Positions 8,668 through 14,619 of a stretch of DNA of 22,387 bases are shown one piece after another. A program made the translations under genes and the position numbers. Position 1 is the first letter of the stretch. Every line of letters starts with the position of its first letter. Under the pieces are notes generated by a model. It did no database searches. It saw only the letters and a program-made list of their open reading frames with translations, and was not told where the DNA came from. The stretch lies in NCBI GenBank assembly GCA_029974875.1, contig JARKQP010000695.1, positions 1 through 22,387 on the forward strand, given 5' to 3'. Origin of the DNA: Mobilitalea sp. (GTDB lineage Bacteria > Bacillota_A > Clostridia > Lachnospirales > Lachnospiraceae).

Positions 8668-9567
8668 ATGATTACTTTATGTTCCAACAGATTAAGGGTA
8701 GAACTGGCTTCACCCGGGGAGGCGCCAAACAACAAATACCGCTTTGACCGTTCCGGCTATATAACAGAAATTATCTTGGATAGTACTGTTCGCTTCTGCG
8801 CATCAGAGCCTCAGAATCTAAATCATCCCTGCTCCGGGGGACGGGGTTTATGCAATGAATACCGCTTTGATGTAAGCAAGGAAGCAAAAGTCGGTGATTA
8901 TTTCCCCAAATTTGGAGTTGGTTTGATCAGAAAAGAAAGCGAGGAAAAATATATCTTTCATAAATCTTACAAAGATGTCCTATTTTATCCCGTTCATGTC
9001 CTGCAGGAGGAAAACAGCGTAACCTTTATCACGGAGCCCATTCCCTGTCTCGGCTACGCACTTCGCCACTCAAAGACTGTCACCGTTGTTGATAATGTAA
9101 TAACGATGACCATTCGGGTTGAGAACAGCGGTGAGAAGGAAATCGAAATGCGTGAATTCTGTCACAACTTTATCAGTATTGATGGTATGGCAACCGGCTC
9201 TGACTACCTGCTTGATATGCCAGGTATCTATGATATGGGAAATGACCGCCTGATCGATCGCAACGGGCAATCCTCCAATCTCAGAGGTAATGGTAAAGGT
9301 ATCACGTTTTGCGAGCATACTTCTATAGGTACTGACCACGCAATTGATACCTCCAGAATATCCCGCGAAATTCCTTTCACCTGGAAGCTTTCCCATAAAG
9401 GGGCAAGGGCCTCTGTAGATGCAGAGGAATTTTACACTCCGTCAAATATAAATATATGGGCCGTAGATCACATGCTTTGCCCAGAGGTTAATCACCAGTT
9501 TTCTGTAAAGCCCGGAGAATATCACGAATGGAAACGCACCTGGAAATTCGATAAATTATATGAGTAA
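8668..9567 (+). CDS. Galactose mutarotase-like (aldose 1-epimerase fold) protein
   Basis: This 299-aa cytoplasmic protein matches the aldose-epimerase superfamily in pattern. An early FDRSGYITEIIL strand pair is followed by GGRGLCNEYRFD, a central REFCHNFISIDG stretch whose His is a plausible catalytic residue, and the C-terminal PEVNHQFSVKPGEYHEWKRTWKF, which resembles the PE...L.PGE...W...Y.F ending of GalM-type enzymes. The start at 8668 has a perfect AAGGAGG 8 nt upstream; the ATG at 8650 overlaps that site and is unlikely. It is second in a likely two-gene operon with the lactonase. Members interconvert sugar anomers or bind sugars. The specific substrate is not clear, and it is more divergent than a standard GalM. 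Confidence 0.75.
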   Translation: MITLCSNRLRVELASPGEAPNNKYRFDRSGYITEIILDSTVRFCASEPQNLNHPCSGGRGLCNEYRFDVSKEAKVGDYFPKFGVGLIRKESEEKYIFHKSYKDVLFYPVHVLQEENSVTFITEPIPCLGYALRHSKTVTVVDNVITMTIRVENSGEKEIEMREFCHNFISIDGMATGSDYLLDMPGIYDMGNDRLIDRNGQSSNLRGNGKGITFCEHTSIGTDHAIDTSRISREIPFTWKLSHKGARASVDAEEFYTPSNINIWAVDHMLCPEVNHQFSVKPGEYHEWKRTWKFDKLYE

Positions 9568-9597
9568 GCATATAGGTTTATAGTACAACGGAGAACT

Positions 9598-9720
9598 ATG
9601 AAACCAAGCATCTCCAATGCTATTATTGACATTGAAAACGGTGTAACTCAACAGGCTTCCGATGTGGAAAGCTGCCTGCACCAGATGTCCAGCTATGACT
9701 ATTTTCGCCAAAGACAGTAA
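9598..9720 (+). CDS. Possible 40-aa small protein of unknown function
   Basis: An ATG at 9598 with GGAG 4 nt upstream opens 40 codons ending in TAA. The product starts MKPSISNAIIDIENGVTQ and contains one Cys and no TM segment. It lies 30 nt after the mutarotase-like gene and is convergent with the 6S RNA gene. It could be a real small protein, the 5' remnant of a longer decayed gene, or chance. I do not recognise it. Confidence 0.3.
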   Translation: MKPSISNAIIDIENGVTQQASDVESCLHQMSSYDYFRQRQ

Positions 9721-9775
9721 GGCCCGCTGCTTTCTTATATCTCAATTTTTTGGGTTAAATAATGTCTTTTGGATC

Positions 9776-9802
9776 AAAAAAAAAGCGGCCATAAGCCGCT
9801 TT
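9776..9802 (-). terminator. Intrinsic terminator of the 6S RNA gene
   Basis: On the minus strand AAGCGGC, a short TTATG loop and GCCGCTT form a 7-bp GC-rich stem followed by an uninterrupted run of about nine T residues. This is a canonical rho-independent terminator about 30 nt after the closing stem of the 6S RNA. Confidence 0.85.
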
Positions 9803-9998
9803 CCTCATTCGTATAATACCCGGATATGCCGTTTCCTGTATTTTGACTCCTAGCCCAAGCTAGGTGGGTAACCGCACGTAAGCTTCTGCCTTCCACTGCA
9901 AACGATGGCTTGACATCTACTTAAGAATATAGGAATCCCTTTTTAAATGATGTAGGTTCAAAATAACAGGAGTATCGAACATCCCAGGAATTTTCTGT
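9776..9998 (-). ncRNA. ssrS: 6S RNA (regulator of the sigma-A RNA polymerase holoenzyme)
   Basis: The minus-strand transcript matches the Firmicute 6S RNA pattern that I recognise by eye. The closing stem is formed by TTCCTG (9990-9985) near the 5' end and CAGGAA (9839-9834) near the 3' end. The 5' side of the central bulge contains TTGAACCTAC (9959-9950) and then GGGATTCC (9939-9932). The 3' side has GGAAGGCAGAAGCTTACG (9893-9876) and CGGTTACCCA (9873-9864), followed by the perfect hairpin CCTAGC-TTGG-GCTAGG. 6S RNA mimics an open promoter and sequesters housekeeping RNA polymerase in stationary phase. A strong promoter lies directly upstream and a terminator directly downstream, giving an RNA of about 200-220 nt. 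Exact ends are estimated. Confidence 0.85.
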
Positions 9999-10004
9999 AG
10001 TTTT

Positions 10005-10033
10005 ATTATACCCTATTATCCTCTATTTTTCAA
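10005..10033 (-). promoter_or_regulatory. Promoter of the 6S RNA gene
   Basis: On the minus strand TTGAAA (10033-10028), exactly 17 nt, then TATAAT (10010-10005). This near-consensus sigma-A promoter starts transcription around 9996-9999, just before the 6S closing stem. No protein-coding start follows, which supports an RNA gene. Confidence 0.85.
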
Positions 10034-10151
10034 GTTTTTTATCGATTTTCGGGGGTAACCATTTTTCGGAATAACCTGAAAATCCATCCTTTTTGTAATC
10101 CCGGGCTGCCCTGTCATAGGCTTGTCCCAAACTGCATCCATGGTACTTCAC
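10023..10151 (-). other. Short ORF (42 codons) between histidine kinase and 6S RNA, possible gene remnant
   Basis: From a GTG at 10151 the minus strand reads 42 codons to a TAG at 10025. The translation has a natural-looking composition, with the stretch YDRAARDYKKDGFSGYSEKW followed by LPPKIDKKLEK. There is no good ribosome binding site, and an in-frame TAG precedes the GTG by one codon. Its end overlaps the 6S promoter. It may be the 3' remnant of an old gene or a chance ORF. The upstream part (10151-10179) holds a CCGGCT/AGCCGG inverted repeat without a U-run, so no clear terminator follows the histidine kinase gene. Confidence 0.2.
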
Positions 10152-10195
10152 CGGCTATGCTGTCCCAAGAGCCAGCCGGTCAATCAGGTAATGCG

Positions 10196-11677
10196 CTACG
10201 GCTCAATGCGATGCCTGGGGAAGGTAAAGATAAATTCCGTCCCCTCTCCGGGAGCCGATGCCACCTCTATATTACCGTCATGCTTTACGGCAATCTGCCT
10301 GGCGATGGCAAGCCCCAGTCCGGTGCCGCTGGCATTCTGCCGCAGGTTCGATTTGTAGAATTTCTCAAAAATATAATTGATGTCCGAGGATTCAATGCCG
10401 ATTCCCTGATCCTTAATGGACACTCTTATTTTGTCCGTGTTTGATAAATTTATGTGGACTGTTTGGTTTTCCTTCGAAAATTTAATGGCATTATCTAGAA
10501 TTACCATAAACATCTGTCTGAGACGGTCGTAATCCCCAAGCACCATCATCAGCGGCTCCTCTGCTGCCACTTCAATGGAAATACTTTTCTTTTCAGCGAT
10601 AGCTCCGGCGCTTCTTATGATGTCATCAAAGACCTGGGTCAGGTTGACCGGCTCCTTCTCTATTGTAAAGTCGGGATTTTGCATTTTGGATAGGGTGAGC
10701 AGATCTCCAATCAAACGCTCCATGGATTTGCACTCCGAAAGCATACGGTTATAATATTGTTCTATTTTATCCATGTCCTGGACCACACCGTCCGCAAGTG
10801 TCTCCGTATAGGCACGGATGACGGTAATCGGCGTACGCAGCTCATGGGATACGTTTGCAAAGAAGTCAAACCTCATCTGATCCAGCTTCCTGCGCTCGAT
10901 ATCATTTTCTAACAGCTTATCCGAAAGAATGTCCACCGTGGTAGCCAGATCGCCGATCTCATCATCCCGGTTAATCCCTGTTTTACTATGGTAATTACCT
11001 GCTGCCAGCTCTAAGGCCGTAGCACGCATCCTGGATATGGGAATGGACAGCCCCGTAGCAAACAGGATGACGATGATAAAGGATATGCCAAGCGCTGCCG
11101 CACTGCTTAACAGAATGGCATAAAGGCTGCCGGAAACAATCTGCCGCTGCTCCTCTACGAGCTGCTTTACCAGGACAACCCCGATTACTTCGCTGCCATC
11201 ACTATAAACCGGGCAGGCAACCGTAATCGTCTGCTTCCCGTATAGCTCGTCATATTTCTTTTCCGAATTCACCTTTCCTGCAAAGGCACTATGTAATAAG
11301 CCCAGATATCCGGACAGCTCCGGTGTCCCCTCGAAATCCTCATAGGTAGCACCGTATTCCATGCCAGAATCCAGGGGCACCTTAGCCTCCGGATTCGAGA
11401 TTACCCAGATATCCCAATTATTGATTTTCTCTAAACGCTGAAGGAATTCGATATACCGGTCTGTTCTCTCATTAATGACCGTCTCTCTTGTGATATCACT
11501 AATATCCCACGCCTGTTCCCTGAGTTCCTTAAGAATATTATTCGTCGTAACATTTGTAAATAACCAGATAAAAATTAAACTAATCAGTACTGCAGTGATA
11601 AGAAGCATGGCTGCATAATTGAGATAAAGTTTAAAGAACAACCGGTTATAGACACGGGTTTTCTCTTTCTTCGCCAC
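10196..11677 (-). CDS. Two-component sensor histidine kinase with HAMP domain
   Basis: This 493-aa membrane sensor kinase phosphorylates the response regulator encoded just upstream. TM1 is at about residues 20-42, an extracytoplasmic sensor region spans 43-185 and TM2 spans about 186-208. HAMP (about 209-262) precedes the HisKA domain with FFANVSHELRTP, where His278 is the phosphorylation site. The HATPase_c domain has the N-box DNAIKF (Asn396), the G1 box DQGIGI (423-428) and the G2 box GTGLGLAIA (451-459). The start is GTG at 11677, 8 nt after the regulator's stop. Its AGGGG ribosome binding site overlaps that stop codon, which indicates translational coupling. The layout is like PhoR/ResE/BaeS kinases; the signal is unknown. 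Confidence 0.95.
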   Translation of the reverse strand: MAKKEKTRVYNRLFFKLYLNYAAMLLITAVLISLIFIWLFTNVTTNNILKELREQAWDISDITRETVINERTDRYIEFLQRLEKINNWDIWVISNPEAKVPLDSGMEYGATYEDFEGTPELSGYLGLLHSAFAGKVNSEKKYDELYGKQTITVACPVYSDGSEVIGVVLVKQLVEEQRQIVSGSLYAILLSSAAALGISFIIVILFATGLSIPISRMRATALELAAGNYHSKTGINRDDEIGDLATTVDILSDKLLENDIERRKLDQMRFDFFANVSHELRTPITVIRAYTETLADGVVQDMDKIEQYYNRMLSECKSMERLIGDLLTLSKMQNPDFTIEKEPVNLTQVFDDIIRSAGAIAEKKSISIEVAAEEPLMMVLGDYDRLRQMFMVILDNAIKFSKENQTVHINLSNTDKIRVSIKDQGIGIESSDINYIFEKFYKSNLRQNASGTGLGLAIARQIAVKHDGNIEVASAPGEGTEFIFTFPRHRIEP

Positions 11678-11685
11678 TTTATCCC

Positions 11686-12384
11686 CTACTTTTCTTCAAC
11701 TTCGAATTTATATCCCACACCCCATATGGTCTTAATGTTCCAGGCAGGGTGGGAATTTGTATCCAGCTTTGAACGCAGCCGCTTGATATGGGAATCCACT
11801 GTCCTGCTGTCCCCAAAGTAGTCAAAGCCCCATAAGCTGTCCAGTAAATTATCTCTTGTAAATACCTTATTTGGATTGGTAGCCAAGGTCCACATCGTTT
11901 CAATCTCTTTCTTTGTCAAGGATACCTTGCTTCCCCCAATATGTAATGTATATTCATCCAGGTTAATCTCCAGATTGGATATGGATAGGACATTACCTGA
12001 GACCGCTTCCTCCTTAGAGGACTTTGTCATCCTCCTGAGGACTGCCCTGACCCTTGCCATGACCTCTCTTGGGCTGAAGGGCTTGACTATATAATCGTCT
12101 GCCCCAATGTCAAGTCCCATGATCTTATCAAAATCCTCTCCCCTGGCGGTAATCAAAATAACCGGCACATTCGATTTGCTCCTGATCTTTCTGCAAACCT
12201 CATATCCGTCTTCCTTAGGCATCATTACATCCAGTAACACTACCTCCGGATTAAATTGGTTAAAAAGTCTGATTGCTTCCTCACCGTCTCCTGCTACAAC
12301 AGGTTCAAAGCCTTCCATTCTTGAATAAGTCGATAAAATATCTGTTATGTCACGATTGTCATCAGCGATTAATATATGCTGCAT
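11686..12384 (-). CDS. Two-component response regulator, OmpR/PhoB family
   Basis: This 232-aa transcription factor is first in an operon with the histidine kinase. The receiver domain (1-115) has the acidic pair Asp8/Asp9 (IADDN), phospho-acceptor Asp52 in LLDVMMP, Thr79 and Lys101 (VKPFSP). The C-terminal winged helix (about 132-230) has the family features LTKKEIETMWTLATNPNKVF, LLDSLWG and RTVDSHIKRLRSKL, ending in WGVGYKFE. I chose the ATG at 12384, preceded by AAGGGAGA, because the protein then begins MQHILIADDN as is normal. The upstream in-frame ATG at 12432 would add 16 residues read from a hairpin sequence. It probably controls its own divergent spacer and perhaps the Big_2 protein gene (inference). 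Confidence 0.95.
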   Translation of the reverse strand: MQHILIADDNRDITDILSTYSRMEGFEPVVAGDGEEAIRLFNQFNPEVVLLDVMMPKEDGYEVCRKIRSKSNVPVILITARGEDFDKIMGLDIGADDYIVKPFSPREVMARVRAVLRRMTKSSKEEAVSGNVLSISNLEINLDEYTLHIGGSKVSLTKKEIETMWTLATNPNKVFTRDNLLDSLWGFDYFGDSRTVDSHIKRLRSKLDTNSHPAWNIKTIWGVGYKFEVEEK

Positions 12385-12415
12385 TATTATATCTCCCTTC
12401 TTCCAGTGTGAAAAA

Positions 12416-12476
12416 TGTGCCATGTATGGCACACCAGAAGTTGTTACGCACCGTCTTTTGGTGCCTTAGAACTTCT
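12416..12476 (-). promoter_or_regulatory. Structured 5' leader of the two-component operon (two hairpins)
   Basis: Within the approximately 136-nt leader are two inverted repeats. TGTGCCAT/ATGGCACA (12416-12433) is a perfect 8-bp pair with a 2-nt centre; on the minus strand it is followed at once by TTTTT (12415-12411). A larger hairpin uses AGAAGTT (12436-12442) with AACTTCT (12470-12476) and an inner GCACC/GGTGC stem (12448-12464). The first could be a weak attenuator or a protein-binding palindrome. The function is inferred. Confidence 0.45.
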
Positions 12477-12527
12477 CCTTCACTCTTCCCTTTTATCCTT
12501 TGCGCGTAGCAAGCCATTCCTCTTATT

Positions 12528-12557
12528 ATTATATCGTATGCCTTCCTTTAAAAACAA
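12528..12557 (-). promoter_or_regulatory. Predicted promoter of the response regulator/kinase operon
   Basis: On the minus strand TTGTTT (12557-12552), an 18-nt spacer and TATAAT (12533-12528). The expected start is near 12521. Confidence 0.5.
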
Positions 12558-12572
12558 GTAGAAAAACTTTCA

Positions 12573-12860
12573 TTTCCCATAAGATGTGATTAAGATATGA
12601 TTAGAAAAACTCATATTTAACCAAAAATGACACATTTTTGACAAAAAAGCTTTTTATGTCCCATCTCCCTTATTTCCTACAGCCCTTGTTTTTCCTGTGT
12701 TCCGCACAAATTTCCCATAATATTACTGTACATTTTTCCCAAATATTTGTTTAAAATAATCCTATTTTATTTCTATCATGACATTGTTCTGACAAAAAGA
12801 AATGTTATTTTATAGATAGAAAAATAAAATGTGTTAATGGATTTCCTGAATTTCCATAAC
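12573..12860. repeat. Repeated TTTCCCATAA-type motif in the divergent spacer
   Basis: TTTCCCATAA occurs exactly at 12573-12582 and 12711-12720, with close variants TTTCCCAAAT (12735-12744) and TTTCCATAAC (12851-12860), all on the plus strand. Between them, TGATTA occurs twice 11 bp apart (12587-12592 and 12598-12603), the spacing typical of OmpR-type binding sites. The 12433-12874 gap holds no convincing gene. The regulatory role is inferred. Confidence 0.3.
12789..12816 (+). promoter_or_regulatory. Weak candidate promoter of the Big_2 protein gene
   Basis: CTGACA (12789-12794), a 16-nt spacer and TATAGA (12811-12816). The expected start is near 12823, about 50 nt before the ATG. The match is moderate, so the gene may need an activator. 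Confidence 0.35.
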
Positions 12861-12874
12861 TTGGAGGCTATGCC

Positions 12875-13765
12875 ATGAAAAGTAATTTTTTCAGGAAATG
12901 CTTTTTATCCCTTGGCTTATTCCTTTTCCTATCCCTGTTGGTACCATTTTCTAATTGGGGCACAATGCCGGTTCAGGCAGCAGCGACTACCAATAATGAA
13001 AAGGTTGAGGATTATAGGCTGAATCTAAAAAGTGTTTCCATAGTAAAGGGAAAAACCTTTGCTTTAAAAGTATATAACGTAAATGAAAATGCAAAAGTAA
13101 CCTATAAGTATAAGTCAAGCGATGCGGATGTTGCATCCGTAAGTGATGATGGTGTTATTACCGCTAACAAAATCGGCAATGCCACGGTCACTGTAACAAT
13201 TAAGTCCGGTTCTTCCACAAGCTCACCACTAACCTGTGATGTTACCGTTGGACCTCCGGCTTTCAGTGTCAAGCTAACCAGATCCAGAATTGTAATTGGT
13301 TTGGATAAGTCAGATTTCTTAAATGTAATCCTAAAGCCTACGAATACCGTAGAGGTTGCACGGTTCTCCAGCTACAATTACAACATTGCCTCTGTCAGCT
13401 CCGGCGGACGTGTTACCGGCAAGCAATTGGGTCTTACTTACTTATTTGCGGTCATTGATGCTACCGACAACGATGGTTCACAGAAGTATTCACGTTGCAC
13501 GGTTATTGTTACTTCTTCTGATAATGCATCCGCATTGGAATCCTATTTTGCTGAGCATCCTGAATTAGACCTGATTGCCCAGGATGAGTTAGATGCCGGA
13601 TTGGATCAATTCTTTAATGAGAAATACGATCCCAGTTCCTCCACATCTCTTGCAAATAGCTTAAACCGTTATTTAGAGGATACATTCAAGCTATCAGAGC
13701 TAAAGAAACAATATGATTCCTCTAAAACCCAATCCAGCTCCGTAGAAATCGTCCGCAGTAACTAG
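12875..13765 (+). CDS. Secreted protein with bacterial Ig-like (Big_2) domains
   Basis: This 296-aa exported protein has a classical signal peptide: basic MKSNFFRK, a Leu/Phe-rich core and a VQAAA cleavage region near residues 34-37. The mature part starts with a Big_2-like domain (about 45-125), recognisable from KTFALKVYNVNENAKVTYKY, the SSDADVASVSDDGVITANKI pattern and GNATVTVTI. A second, more diverged Ig-like domain (about 128-212) has YNIASVSSGGRVTGKQLG. The C-terminal 80 residues are Ser/Asp/Glu-rich and probably helical. There is no LPXTG anchor or SLH domain, so the protein is either released or held by other partners. ATG at 12875 has GGAGG 7 nt upstream. It is divergent from the two-component operon. 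The function is unknown; such domains usually mediate surface or carbohydrate contacts. Confidence 0.85.
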   Translation: MKSNFFRKCFLSLGLFLFLSLLVPFSNWGTMPVQAAATTNNEKVEDYRLNLKSVSIVKGKTFALKVYNVNENAKVTYKYKSSDADVASVSDDGVITANKIGNATVTVTIKSGSSTSSPLTCDVTVGPPAFSVKLTRSRIVIGLDKSDFLNVILKPTNTVEVARFSSYNYNIASVSSGGRVTGKQLGLTYLFAVIDATDNDGSQKYSRCTVIVTSSDNASALESYFAEHPELDLIAQDELDAGLDQFFNEKYDPSSSTSLANSLNRYLEDTFKLSELKKQYDSSKTQSSSVEIVRSN

Positions 13766-13802
13766 CACGATAACTATCATATGAACCAGGATAAAAAATG
13801 GA

Positions 13803-13850
13803 ACCCAAAAGATTAGACGAAAAACTAATCCAAAAGGTTTCATTTTTTTT
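13803..13850 (+). terminator. Terminator after the Big_2 protein gene
   Basis: GATTAG (13811-13816) and CTAATC (13825-13830) form a stem that extends across a CAAAA/CAAAA internal loop to AACC/GGTT. A run of eight T follows at 13843-13850, with more T-rich sequence after it. The 13851-14060 stretch shows no convincing gene or promoter. Confidence 0.65.
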
Positions 13851-14060
13851 AAATTTTTTTTACAAAAGTTTTAAGGAAGTTTATTCCAGCAACGCAGTCT
13901 GTACCCAAATGGACATCAATACTCATATTTACCGTGTTAGTATAAAGAAGCCTTTTGCCGGACTAATTACTAATTTATGTTTGCTTTTTTTCTGTTTTCA
14001 GCCTATCATAAGAATGACAGGAAAGAGATTTAGGATAAGCTAAGAAAGGATATTATACTT

Positions 14061-14429
14061 ATGAATTTTAAATTTGTCCACAATAATATTAATGTTTATG
14101 ATTTGGAAAAATCCATGAAGTTTTATGAAGAAGCCCTCGGTCTAAAGGAATCCAGACGTATCGCACCTGACTCCGGCGATTTTATCATTGTTTATTTAGG
14201 CGACGGCAGCTCTGACCATTTACTTGAATTAACCTGGCTCAGGGACTGGGACCGTCCCTATAACCTTGGGGATAACGAATTCCATCTGGCCTTCGTAACG
14301 GATGATTACGATGCAGCTTACAAAAAACATAAGGAAATGAATTGCATCTGCTATGAAAACCCGGCCATGGGGATCTAGTTTATCAGCGATCCGGATGGAT
14401 ATTGGCTTGAAGTTCTTCCCGTAAGATAA
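14061..14429 (+). pseudogene. Glyoxalase/VOC family protein interrupted by an in-frame TAG
   Basis: The ORF opens at ATG 14061, with AAGGA 10 nt upstream, and shows the glyoxalase I-like VOC fold: FVHNNINVYDLEKSMKFYEEALGL at the N-terminus with His7 as a probable metal ligand, a central HLLELTW, and EFHLAFVTDD. A TAG at 14376-14378 stops it after 105 codons. In the same frame the next 16 codons read FISDPDGYWLEVLPVR to a TAA at 14427-14429, which is exactly the missing family C-terminus. The expected residue at the TAG is aromatic (GI-Y/F-FISDPDG), so a single base change from TAT or TAC explains it. The stop removes the last metal ligand (Glu in WLEV). TAG ends five other genes in this window, so general recoding is unlikely. 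It may be a pseudogene, a sequencing error or a rare readthrough case. Confidence 0.85.
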
Positions 14430-14445
14430 TTAATCACCTTGTTAT

Positions 14446-14499
14446 TAAGATAAGACCGGGGAGGAGCATCTTGTTATGCTCCTCCCCGGTCTTATCTTA
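14446..14499. repeat. Perfect 24-bp inverted repeat between the VOC gene and carB
   Basis: The arm 14446-14469 is the exact reverse complement of 14476-14499, with a 6-nt loop CTTGTT. The core is GC-rich (ACCGGGGAGGAGCAT) and the outer part A+T-rich (TAAGATAAG). It lies between convergent genes and probably ends transcription from both sides, although no U-run follows on either strand. A second small hairpin, GGAAGC/GCTTCC (14502-14520), is next to it. A mobile palindromic repeat is an alternative. Confidence 0.7.
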
Positions 14500-14619
14500 T
14501 AGGAAGCAAATACAGCTTCCATCTTCATATCATTCATTCTGTACTACCTGTTACGTAGCAGCTATTCCATGGCATTTGTCCCAAATATCACTATGCTTCC
14601 CACGTATAAAATGCTTCTT

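Noticed and set aside
10151..10179. CCGGCT/AGCCGG inverted repeat as terminator of the histidine kinase gene
   Set aside because: The stem is 6 bp with a 17-nt loop and no U-run follows.
12385..12432. ATG at 12432 as start of the response regulator
   Set aside because: The extra 16 residues are read from a palindrome, while MQHILIADDN at 12384 is the standard receiver-domain start with its own ribosome binding site.
13798..14043. 81-codon ORF on the plus strand before the VOC gene
   Set aside because: It begins inside the terminator hairpin and T-run of the Big_2 gene; its translation is Phe-rich low complexity from that tract.
14376..14378. TAG in the VOC gene read as pyrrolysine or a reassigned codon
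   Set aside because: Five other genes in the window end normally at TAG, and no pyl gene is visible; a nonsense mutation or sequencing error is simpler.
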